Source: Betaproteobacteria bacterium RIFCSPLOWO2_12_FULL_62_58
GTDB taxonomy: Bacteria; Pseudomonadota; Gammaproteobacteria; Burkholderiales; SG8-41
DNA: 64,000 nucleotides
Direction: 5' to 3'
NCBI GenBank assembly: GCA_001772005.1
Contig: MERI01000030.1
Location: forward strand, 1-64,000
The notes beneath the pieces are model-generated. The model was given only the letters and a program-made list of their open reading frames with translations. It was not told the origin of the DNA and did no database searches. The position numbers were made by a program, and so were the translations under genes. This document shows, in pieces, positions 52,209 to 64,000 of this stretch; the stretch's first letter is position 1; each line of letters begins with the position of its first letter.

Positions 52209-52919
52209 ATGTCGATGGCTTCCGGCTATCCGCCCGATGAAACGAAAGTGTGGCGATACATGAGCTATGCCCGTTTTGTCTGGTTGCTCCAGAAAAAGCA
52301 GCTCTGGCTATCGCGAGTAGATTGTCTCGGCGATCCGTGGGAACTTACTTTGGCAGGAGACCAATTGAACCACGTCATCTCTACTGCTCCTATCTCGCCA
52401 GTGGGTGAACTGCCACGAGAGCTGCCGAGACTACGATCCGAAAGGGTTATCAAAGAATGGCGCCAAAAGACCTATGTTAGCTGCTGGAGCGCACAGGAAC
52501 ACGAATCACACGCCTTGTGGCGCATATACTGTCCCAATTCAGAAGGGGTCGCGATCCAGACAACACTTGCCAAACTTCATTTCTCAGCCGGCGATTTACC
52601 GACTTTTCAAGTCCAATACGTGACGCCAGGAAGTAGTAAGAAGACACCAACGCTTGCTGATCTTGCAACGTCAAAACGTCCCATGTTCGCGTATGAACAT
52701 GAGGTTCGAATCCTCCACGTTTGTGATGACGATGCCCCTACTTTTCCGGCTGGTTTCGGACAACCGTGGAACCCTGAGCAATATGTTGAATCAATCTGGG
52801 TTCATCCAGAGGCAGACCAAGCGTTCATGGACACCGTAACCGCCACTGTAGCCACCTATGCGCCTACCTTGAACGAGAAAGTTGCATGGTCTGCAATGAA
52901 TGCGAAACCACCCTTCTAG
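52209..52919 (+). CDS. DUF2971 domain protein
   Basis: VWRYMSYARFVWLLQKKQLWLSRVDCLGDPWE; VSCWSAQEHESHALWRIY. Confidence 0.8.
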   Translation: MSMASGYPPDETKVWRYMSYARFVWLLQKKQLWLSRVDCLGDPWELTLAGDQLNHVISTAPISPVGELPRELPRLRSERVIKEWRQKTYVSCWSAQEHESHALWRIYCPNSEGVAIQTTLAKLHFSAGDLPTFQVQYVTPGSSKKTPTLADLATSKRPMFAYEHEVRILHVCDDDAPTFPAGFGQPWNPEQYVESIWVHPEADQAFMDTVTATVATYAPTLNEKVAWSAMNAKPPF

Positions 52920-53014
52920 TAGACCAACTCCCCATCACCCAGCGTTGTGCTGGTAACTTCGCCCTACTCGTCAATGCCGATAGAATAAGTCGTATGCCCA
53001 GACGGCCCAATGAT

Positions 53015-55543
53015 ATGAGCAAACCCGACCCTTTCATCGCCGTGGTTGCACGTCCTTTCCGCGTCGCCTTCCTCATCGAAGACGGAGATGGTGCTCATGA
53101 TTGGCTGGACGCGGCCTTTAACGACTCATTTGGAAGACATGGTGGGCGTCAATCTTTGGTCGTGCCGATCATTCAAGGTGCAATCCCCCCGCTCTACGTC
53201 GACTGGCTAAAGGCTTACGATCCAGACGTCGTCTGGCTCATAAGCACGAACAACGAAGAACTCGCGGCCATCTTGCAACGGCATTGCTCGCCGATTCATA
53301 TGCGCGGGCTAAAGCGCCAACTTACCGCAGAGGACCGGCGGCCCCCGAGGTTAGATATGCGCACGCCAGCGTTGACCGCCTTGTCTTGGCTTCCATTTCT
53401 GCGAGTCGTGTCTGGTGGATTCCGCGCCCGTCCTGAGTCGATCCTCGATTGTTATCCGCAGTGGAAGGATGATGGGCTTGTCACGGACAATTTCGGAACC
53501 CTGTATCACTCCTTCAGCCGCTTCCCACTTCATAGGGAGATGGCCGACATCGTAAAGCCGCTCATGTTGACTCCTGCGGATGCGCCGGAAGATCGCTGGC
53601 GATGGCAAATCAAGGCCGATGAGGTGACCGACGGCTACGCGGCCCTGGAACCGCTAGTGAAATCCGGCAGACTTGTGACGTTGGGTTACCTGTCCAACAT
53701 TCACTCGCAGCACATGAGGGTGAGGAACCACCGATGGGCGGATAGCTTTTGCATGGTCCTAGGCGACTCCTTCACTGACCGGGTCTCATGTTGGAACGCG
53801 GGTCTACTGTTCGACGACGCTGACCAGCAGATCTATAAGACCTTGAGGCTTCCCACCTCTGTCATCAGCGATGCATCCCGGATCGAGCGCGTTCAAAAGT
53901 TCATCAACGGAAACAACTGGATCAACCGATACGGTGGTGGACCAGGGAGGGTAACCGTACGTTCGTCATCATTGACGGACGATCAACTGAAGGCGTTTGT
54001 CGCTCAGATCGGTGGCAAGGGCAGTTGGTGCAGCTACGAGGTAAAAACGATTCAGTCCATCGAAGAGTGCTGCCCTCCGACGCCTGATAGAGACCGGCTG
54101 TCCGCATGGTTGCCGCGGCAGCGCGACGATGACGCAGCCGTTCAAGTTCCGCTTCGCCACCGAACCGAGTCTGTCGCGGTTCCCCGTCCATTCCACTTGC
54201 AGCACGCCAATACCGCTCACCCGATGTGCTCCGAAGGGGAGTGGATTGCACAGTGTCTTATCGATCGGACCAACGACAACGGGAGGTACGCCAATATTCG
54301 TGGCGGTTGGTGGATCCCGAGGCGTGGCCAACTCTGTCGGTTGTTCCTTTCCAATTCCACAGAGGGACGCATAACGGCTGGCGGGCAGTTGGCCATTCCG
54401 GTCCACATGAAAAGTGACCGGATCGTGATCACCGAGCCCAGCGATGAAGACTTCTTCCACTATATCCTTCATCAGCCGGATGCGTACAACTACGGTGACA
54501 TTCGCTCCGTTGAAAGGGTAACGACCCCCTATAGGTATTCACAGCCATCGGACAAGGGGCGGTACTTGAAGGGCGTGCTAGGCATGTTCGGATCGATTGA
54601 TCGTGCCTATGAAGTCCTGATGCATGGCTTCTGGCGGAAGCAGTTCGCGCGCTTTGCCAGCCCGGCGGATGATCAGATTCCGCAGATCACCCGGACGCTC
54701 CAGAAACGCTTTGTCCCGCAGGCCGGCGAGTATGTATTCAAAACTCCGGAACAGTGGGAAAAGCTCGCCCGAACGTTTCTGAGCCAGGCAATGAACGTAC
54801 GACAGCCGAAACACACGGTGAAGCTCCGAGCGTTACAGGAAGACTGGAAGGGAGACTTGGCTCGCGCGATTGACACGGACAAAAACCTGCACGATCGGCG
54901 CGAGAAGATATTGGCCGAGGCGAATGAAGAACTCGCGCGTTCGCTACAGACGTTATGTCACGAGGGCGCGTTTCACCAAGGCCATAGTTGGTCGTGCCGG
55001 CAGTGCGGCTACAAGAATTGGACGGCGCTCGAAGCTCTGAAGATGACCGTTGAATGCCAAGTCTGCCAAGAACCCCGGCAGTTGCCAATAGACATGGAAT
55101 TCGACTTCCGGATGAACGAATTCCTCGCTACATGCCTGCGCGAGCATGACACCTTGAGCGTCGTTTGGGCCTTAGGAAAGTTGAGCCGACGGCCAGACCG
55201 CGAGTTGATATTCGTGCCCCAGACGGCCTTGTACAGGAAATACCCGGAAGAACAGAACAACGCTGCCGATCGCGAGCTCGACCTGCTGTGCGTGTTAAAC
55301 GGCAAGCTGGTCTTCGGCGAGGTAAAGGCATCGTTGTCTGAGATTGACAAGGATGAGATCGATAACCTCGTCGCCCTGGCACGAGAGTATCAGCCGGACA
55401 TCGTCGTCATTGGCGCAATGGTAGGCGAGCAAGCCAAGCTAAACACCAGACTCGATCAGGTGAGGGCGCAGCTCGGAAGCGACGTGGCGATCGAGGGTCT
55501 ACTCGGCCGGAGTGGGGAAAAACTTGAATTCTACCTGCCGTAG
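53015..55543 (+). CDS. zinc-ribbon + PD-(D/E)XK nuclease-like protein
   Basis: WSCRQCGYKNW...CQVCQ zinc ribbon; DRELDLLCVLNGKLVFGEVKAS nuclease motif; start codon uncertain (ORF opens at 52886). Confidence 0.65.
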   Translation: MSKPDPFIAVVARPFRVAFLIEDGDGAHDWLDAAFNDSFGRHGGRQSLVVPIIQGAIPPLYVDWLKAYDPDVVWLISTNNEELAAILQRHCSPIHMRGLKRQLTAEDRRPPRLDMRTPALTALSWLPFLRVVSGGFRARPESILDCYPQWKDDGLVTDNFGTLYHSFSRFPLHREMADIVKPLMLTPADAPEDRWRWQIKADEVTDGYAALEPLVKSGRLVTLGYLSNIHSQHMRVRNHRWADSFCMVLGDSFTDRVSCWNAGLLFDDADQQIYKTLRLPTSVISDASRIERVQKFINGNNWINRYGGGPGRVTVRSSSLTDDQLKAFVAQIGGKGSWCSYEVKTIQSIEECCPPTPDRDRLSAWLPRQRDDDAAVQVPLRHRTESVAVPRPFHLQHANTAHPMCSEGEWIAQCLIDRTNDNGRYANIRGGWWIPRRGQLCRLFLSNSTEGRITAGGQLAIPVHMKSDRIVITEPSDEDFFHYILHQPDAYNYGDIRSVERVTTPYRYSQPSDKGRYLKGVLGMFGSIDRAYEVLMHGFWRKQFARFASPADDQIPQITRTLQKRFVPQAGEYVFKTPEQWEKLARTFLSQAMNVRQPKHTVKLRALQEDWKGDLARAIDTDKNLHDRREKILAEANEELARSLQTLCHEGAFHQGHSWSCRQCGYKNWTALEALKMTVECQVCQEPRQLPIDMEFDFRMNEFLATCLREHDTLSVVWALGKLSRRPDRELIFVPQTALYRKYPEEQNNAADRELDLLCVLNGKLVFGEVKASLSEIDKDEIDNLVALAREYQPDIVVIGAMVGEQAKLNTRLDQVRAQLGSDVAIEGLLGRSGEKLEFYLP

Positions 55544-55770
55544 GAACTATTGGGGCCGGGCTGGTTTTGCGAACGTCTGCTGAAGCTCGGAAGTATGCAT
55601 TCGTCGTATTGGAAAGCTGCCATTCGACCTAAATTCGTGTGCAATGGCGGGTGACGGGTCTACACCGGCCATCTATGTCGCGCGGTGCCAACGGCAGCAT
55701 TGGCCGAGGAGTGGACGACGGCAGGAAACCGGTGCGGCAGCATTTCGGCCGTGACCATCAGCACTGCGAC

Positions 55771-55833
55771 CCGTCAATGCAGCAATGCAAATCGAAACCT
55801 GACATTGGTCTGGATAGACGAGCCGAACGGCTG
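55771..55833 (+). repeat. ~64-bp dispersed repeat, right copy
   Basis: ccgtcaatgcagcaatgcaaatcgaaacctgacattggtctggatagacgagccgaacggctg. Confidence 0.75.
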
Positions 55834-56126
55834 TCGCTACGGGGGTTAGCTGCTTCAGCGAGAGCATGACGCAGGGTACACTGCTTTAGCGAATTCCTTT
55901 CGGCAGGACGACGAACCAATATCGGGGAGCGTGAACAATGACGAGAACGTCGCCCGCGAGATCTCCCGCGTTCTCCAAAAGCAACGCCCGTTAGGCTGCG
56001 CGTGCTCGATCCTCAGCGTTTGCGCACCTTGGCACCGCGTTCTTTTCGCGGTGCTCTTGGCATCATCTGGATAACTTTAACACATCGCCCATCCTTCGCG
56101 GTTGGTTCCGAAGAGGCGGCCCTCTT

Positions 56127-58656
<2,530 letters not shown>

Positions 58657-58664
<8 letters not shown>

Positions 58665-60246
58665 CGTCGCTGTCGTCGAGGTTCATCTCTTTGACCTGAG
58701 ACTCGATGTGAGCCTGCTCCTTTTTTGTGAGGCCATATTTCGAGTAAAGATCTGCGTCCGTCCAGTTGCGGTTCCACGTCTGCTGGGGAACCCAAGAGTA
58801 TGTTGAACGAAGTGCGTGCTGGGTAATTTTCCGAAGCGAAACGAGAAAACGAAAGAACCGAGTTGTGGTATAGCTCTGGACACTAGCTGCCGCTTTTTTA
58901 CTCGCGAACGGCCCCGCAACCAAATACGTCTGTGTGCATACCGAGTCAGGTGGAGCCACGATGGGAGGGCCAAGAACCACCGCAGGGACTGCCCCTCGAT
59001 CGCCATAAGCCTCTGGGAGAAACACCTTCCATGAATCAATCAAATGAAGGTTCTTTCGGAGGTTGGATCGAGTGGTGTGACAAACCTTGCGGCGTCCACG
59101 GTCAGTTAGGTAGAGGGCCACCGAGCCGCGAAACGGTTTCTCCTCATGTTCTGAATAGTTGGTGGCCAGGCCAAATGGCGTGTCGCCGCTCACGAGGTCG
59201 CTCATCGAAGGCTCGCCAAGGCGCTGAACCTTTTTTAGAATGGTGACCGCACGCATGTCGCGCACAAAGATGTCGAACTCATCAAGCTTGCGAACGACCG
59301 CAGGTTGCTCCTCATCTCCGAGCATGAGCTTGTATTCGCAGTCGCCTTGATGATTCCCGTCCCACAAGAAGTAACCGACGCCGCCCTCGAAATCGACACC
59401 CGGGAACGCCGTTGACATTTTCGTGTAGTCAACAAAGTGGCTGATGTGCTTGCCCGTAAGCATCGTCCTTCGGAACTCGTCCATACCACGGCCGCCAGCT
59501 AGCCACCTTGACGGGATCACCATAGTCAGGAAGCGCGGGTCGAGCTTCATCGCCTGCTCCACGAATAGGTGATAGATCGAGGAGTCACTCGAACCACCTG
59601 CACCACCCGTCATTTGATACGGCGGATTTCCTATGATTACGTCGAACTGCATGTTGCCTCCAAAAATCTCGGCGAGCCGAGTCTTGATGTTGTCAGTGTG
59701 TAAAAACGCATAGGCATGGGTTTCTAACTTGTCCTTGCGGTCAAAGATTTCTTTCGGCGCACCGCAATAGCGGCACCTGCCGTCCTTCCAGGTATGCTTC
59801 GTGCGCTCGAACCAGATGTTCCCATCGTCGCTGGTGAAAGATTTGGCGATGGAATGTTTGCCCGTGGCGTGCTTGGAGCAATACACGCTGCGCCGTGCGA
59901 GCAGGCTGGTGATTTGCGTGATGCCGATGCCGAACACCTGCTTCGTCAGGATGTGATTTACCCGCTGTCCCAGTTCCGGAATCTCCTGCTCCAGCCCCTT
60001 GGTGAGGCGGCTGGTGATCTCGCGGAGAAACACGCCGGATTTCGCGCAGGGATCCAGGAACTTCACCGTTTTGTCAGCCCAGATGTTGGCGCCACCGTGG
60101 TTGGCGGCCCACGCCTCGGCCAGCGTGTCCAGCATCCGGTTCGCAAACTCCGGCGGGGTGAACACCTCGTCGTTGGAGAGGTTCGCGATGCACGTCAGCA
60201 CGTCCGGGTTGCGGCTGCGCAAGGCAAAGCTGGCTTGGTCGCTCAT
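58657..60246 (-). CDS. Eco57I-type DNA adenine methyltransferase
   Basis: FTPPEFANRMLD; KFLDPCAKSGVFL; VIIGNPPYQM; overlaps helicase gene. Confidence 0.9.
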
Positions 60247-60887
60247 ACGATGACCTCCGGCGCAAGGGCGGCCAGCTCACCCACCGTCATTGGCGGGTAG
60301 GTTTTTGCCGGCGTGAAAATTTCGTGTTTGCCAAGGTGGGCGAAGAGCGACCCTTCGGCGCTGAAGGCTGAGGAATGGGTGAGGCTGTCGTAGCGAAAGT
60401 CACGCCGCTGGAACCGGCCTTTGCCCAGATAACCCCACTCCGCAAAGGTGATCGGTTGATCATCAACGGTGCGCATCTTCAAGGCATCACCATGAACGAG
60501 ATTCTCCGAAAGCACGTAGAACCCGGCGCGATATAGATCATCCGACTCCCCTAGATTAAGGTAGTCGGCGAGGATCTCGAGCATATTGGCGCGGCACTCG
60601 GTGATGTTATCCGCCAAGAGCTCAATCCCGTAAGCACACATCAGTGCGAGAAGTGCATAGTGCCGCCTTTCAAAATCGGACTTTCCGAACTTGAGTTGGA
60701 CGGCGGCGAGCTTGCGCTGCAGGATCCGGACGAGGAAATTACCGCTCCCGCATGCCGGCTCCAAGAACCGGGAGTCAATGCGCTCGGACTCGCCCTTGAC
60801 GAGGTCGAGCATCGCCTCGACCATCCAGGCGGGGGTGAATACCTCCCCGTGGTCGGCGACACGTTGTTTTGACTTGAATGAGCTCAT
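60243..60887 (-). CDS. short N6-DNA methyltransferase-like protein lacking NPPY motif
   Basis: VFTPAWMVEAMLDLV; RFLEPACGSGNFL; ATGA overlap with next gene. Confidence 0.8.
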   Translation of the reverse strand: MSSFKSKQRVADHGEVFTPAWMVEAMLDLVKGESERIDSRFLEPACGSGNFLVRILQRKLAAVQLKFGKSDFERRHYALLALMCAYGIELLADNITECRANMLEILADYLNLGESDDLYRAGFYVLSENLVHGDALKMRTVDDQPITFAEWGYLGKGRFQRRDFRYDSLTHSSAFSAEGSLFAHLGKHEIFTPAKTYPPMTVGELAALAPEVIV

Positions 60888-62573
60888 TGAGCGAATGCAA
60901 TAGTGAGATCAGTGGCCAAGTTTGGATCGTGCGTGCGTTCCGCCGCCAATAGTTCAAGTTTTGGATGTCATATCGATTGGATAATAACACCGGAACGTAT
61001 GCGTGTAGGCTACTTGCAGCCATAGGCATCGCCCGCCGAGTTGCCCCGCTTGGCGAACTACCTCAATACGGGGCCGGTAGGGCTGAGCTGTTACTGCTGA
61101 GAATTCAAACGCCGGTTTCGCGAGAGCACGTTTTGTTCCGGCCGGGAGTAGGTTTTCCTGCCAGATTCGCATTCACCACCAAATTCTTAAGTAACGGCTG
61201 CTCACGAACATAAAACGGAAATCAAGATCAAACAGCTCCAAGGACCGCAAAGGCCGACAACCGGTCACTAAGGAGAACCAGGCTGTGAGACCACGGAGGG
61301 TCGTTCGCTGGCGTTCGCGGTTCCTGATACCACCCGTTTGGGTTGCTCGTGAAGCGGTCAGTCGCATTTTCCTGAGCTATCGCTCACGAAGGCAAGCTGG
61401 GTATCAGCTTTACAACCTTTTATAGGTTTGTCTTAGTCCGAATAAATCCATCGCGATTGCAGGTCGCCCGATCGCACTGTTAACAGTCTACGCTCAGAGA
61501 GCGATTACCGACCGCGCCGGAACTTTCAATTCCATTCCATAGTCACAGCGTTAACTGTGAGGCGCGTATTTGATTTGCGTTCTCGCTCGGCAAACCATCG
61601 ACAGAATATGCCATTGGACTTTGCTGGACGGTATTGAATTTCGTTGGCTGTGTCAGCCCGCCTGATGCCCGTTACCGCATCCCCGGCTCGGGTAGAGCGC
61701 CCTTAAAGCCGGGGAGATCTCCTGAAACACCGGCGTAGCCGCAAGGCTTGGAGGTACTCGTAAGGTAAGTTGGAGGCCCCTCGGGGTCCAGTACTGTGCA
61801 TGACGCAATAGTTGTTTGTGTCTCTGCCGCAGTACATCGTATCGCGCGAGCATATCGATTTGCTACTGCTTGCGCGTCACAGTCGAACGGGTTTTACACA
61901 CCGTTCAGGATCGGCATCACTGCCGCACGCTTATTGCTGGGTGCGCCAACCATGCGCCCATGCGTAATGCAAGCGGGCAAGTTCGTGCCGATAGATTGCA
62001 ACGGCCCCACCGTCGCAGGTCCTGCGACAGCGTTCTGCCGTGTTTCTGCGGCAATTCGTCTGCGCCAATGGCGCGCTGTTACTGGCAGCCATGCTGCTAG
62101 TGACAGCGCGCACTATCCCTAAAGCATCAAGAAGTTAAGTGGTGTTTTTGGAAGTGACCAGCCTACGTGATGAGCTCTCTGGCGCATCACACCGTACAAC
62201 CGCGCAATGCGGCTCGTCCACCGGCCCGTTCTTTGACGGGCGTCGTTGATCCTGCGCGCAACCCGCGCACCCCTGAGCCCTGGGTCAATGGTTCAACTCG
62301 ATGAATCGACTTCCCACAGGAAGCGCCATCGACGCCAAGAGCGGGTGCAGCCGCGGCAAGCAGCAAATGAAACTCTGCACACAACGGGAGTGGTGTCCCG
62401 TGTCCCTCGTAGCGCTCGTCTGCTTAGGCAGCCGGGACGGACAGTAACACTAACCTGACTGGCAGCACACACCGGTAGCAGAAACGAAGTTTAGAACGAA
62501 GCAGCAACGCCCTAAGAACCGGCATGGAAAGCTAGACCGACATCTTCCGCGCCACCCCCTCGTTGATTAGGGG

Positions 62574-63524
62574 GTGGCCGAGAGGCCGATCCTTTCCAGG
62601 CCGGAATATCGGTCGATTTTGGAAGTGGGCATTGAAACCAGCACGATTGAGGAAACCATGAGAGAACTGAACTACGAATTGAAGCAACTCTGCCTGCGTA
62701 ACCGCGACGGCAGTTTCGCCACCCAGTATGCGCGCGAGCGAATCCTGACGATGATCGCGAACCAATTGCGCGAGATGGGTTTTAAGGACATGCGGGCCAC
62801 GAGCTTAAAGCCCAAACACGTCCAGGCGCTGGTGGAACGATGGAAGGCCGAAGGACTTTCTGCCGGAACGATCAAGAACCGGATGACGGAGCTTCGCTGG
62901 TGGGCAGAGAAGATCGCCAAGCAGAACGTCATCTTTAAAGACAACGATCAATATGGCATCGCCAAACGGAAATACGTGACCAATGTCAGTAAATCTCGTG
63001 ATCTCACTGACGGCGATCTGGCGAAGATCACCGACCCCTATACGGCGCTGTCGCTCAGGCTGCAGGCCGCATTCGGGCTGCGGAGAGAGGCATCGATCAA
63101 GATCCGGCCGGCGCGGGCTGACAAAGGTGACCGGCTTGCGCTCAAGGCGAGCTGGACCAAGGGTGGACGCGCGAGGGAGATACCGATCCGCAATGCCGAG
63201 CAGCGGCAATTACTGGATGAGGCCAAGCAATTTGCGAGGAGAGGAAGCCTGATTCCGAAAACGATGACGTACAAACAACAGATGAACCGATTCAAAGCGC
63301 AATGCATGGCGGCCGGCATTCAGCATGTGCATGGCCATCGCCACCAGTATGCGCAGCAGCGCTATCAGGAACTGACCGGCCGGGCGTGCCCGGCGCAGGG
63401 AGGGCAGACATGGAAACAGCTTTCTCGTGAGCAAAGGCAAGTCGATCGTGAAGCGCGGCTCACGATCAGTGCGGAGCTTGGTCATTTTCGCATCGACATA
63501 GTGGCCCAGTACATAGGAAGATAA
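62574..63524 (+). CDS. second tyrosine recombinase (ICE-type integrase-domain protein)
   Basis: HVHGHRHQYAQQRYQELTG and LGHFRIDIVAQYIGR C-terminal catalytic motifs; true start may be 62659. Confidence 0.8.
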   Translation: MAERPILSRPEYRSILEVGIETSTIEETMRELNYELKQLCLRNRDGSFATQYARERILTMIANQLREMGFKDMRATSLKPKHVQALVERWKAEGLSAGTIKNRMTELRWWAEKIAKQNVIFKDNDQYGIAKRKYVTNVSKSRDLTDGDLAKITDPYTALSLRLQAAFGLRREASIKIRPARADKGDRLALKASWTKGGRAREIPIRNAEQRQLLDEAKQFARRGSLIPKTMTYKQQMNRFKAQCMAAGIQHVHGHRHQYAQQRYQELTGRACPAQGGQTWKQLSREQRQVDREARLTISAELGHFRIDIVAQYIGR

Positions 63525-63751
63525 AATGAGTCGGACAACGCCGAAACAGGATCGACTTGTCCTCGTAGGTAAGCGTTCAGGGCTATAGTGATTCTTACTG
63601 AGCCATGCCCCTGTCGCTTTTGCGCTACTGGAAACGTTTCAAAAAAAGTTGCCAAGCATTTTGAATCGACTGAATTTCCCCCGTTTGAAATATCAACATT
63701 TGGACAACGTGCCATATAATTGTCAAAGCTCGAGAAGTAAGCGAAGTCGTT

Positions 63752-63772
63752 GGGGGTATAAATGGGGGTATA
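63752..63772. promoter_or_regulatory. putative integrase arm-type sites, right end (GGGGGTATA x2)
   Basis: gggggtataaatgggggtata, 12-bp period as at left end. Confidence 0.6.
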
Positions 63773-63830
63773 ACAACATTTGCTAGGCTCGCAACTCCTT
63801 TATTTACAATTAGATGAGACAACAGTTACA

Positions 63831-63848
63831 CTCCCACTCTCTCCGCCA
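63831..63848 (+). repeat. attR: near copy of selC 3' end
   Basis: ctcccactctctccgcca, one base shorter than attL. Confidence 0.8.
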
Positions 63849-63875
63849 ATTTTTTCGCGGGGCCGCGAAAAAATT
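63848..63875 (+). terminator. displaced selC terminator
   Basis: aattttttcgcgg-gg-ccgcgaaaaaatt, perfect 13-bp arms directly after attR. Confidence 0.7.
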
Positions 63876-64000
63876 GAACTGGACGGAGTTTCTGTAAAGC
63901 GCCACATAATTTGAGTACGCGTAGAAAGCGGTCGTGACGCCTGATCAGCGGCGCTGGCGGCGGGCGCACAGAATACCAGTCAGAGCCTGAGCTAGGCCCC

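Noticed and set aside
62572-62640. tRNA-Ser gene from gggggtggccgagaggccga
   Set aside because: Only the D-arm matches; no convincing anticodon, T-arm or acceptor pairing seen.

Overview
GC-rich proteobacterial chromosome (probably a sulfur-oxidising betaproteobacterium; inference) with a core part (~1-38.8 kb) and a ~25 kb integrative island (~38.82-63.85 kb) inserted at the 3' end of a tRNA-Sec gene (selC). The core part carries selA, selB and selC plus two genes that only make sense if an in-frame TGA is read as selenocysteine: a GrdB-like protein (7540..8769, minus; LLTPV-U-PNC) and a glutaredoxin-DinB fusion (33080..33853, plus; FTQPG-U-SSC). Each TGA is followed at about the right distance by a perfect 7-bp hairpin whose loop starts with GU, as expected for a bacterial SECIS. 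The core also has an arsenosugar cluster (arsS, Pit transporter, arsM, TVP38-oxidoreductase fusion, two glycosyltransferases), flavocytochrome c sulfide dehydrogenase, clpAS, csp, aceB and mnmA. Its intergenic regions contain a ~200-bp MITE-like palindromic element and five hairpins built from tandem short words. The island has a P4-type integrase, AlpA, primase and DUF3631 genes, then putative defence modules: RES-domain protein, PIN + helical-repeat pair, degenerate HD + nuclease-like protein, DUF2971 + zinc-ribbon PD-(D/E)XK protein, and a two-methylase/GIY-YIG-helicase restriction operon. A second tyrosine recombinase lies near its right end. A near-repeat of the selC 3' end followed by a perfect terminator hairpin at ~63.85 kb marks the right junction. 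All calls come from reading the sequence; no database search was run.
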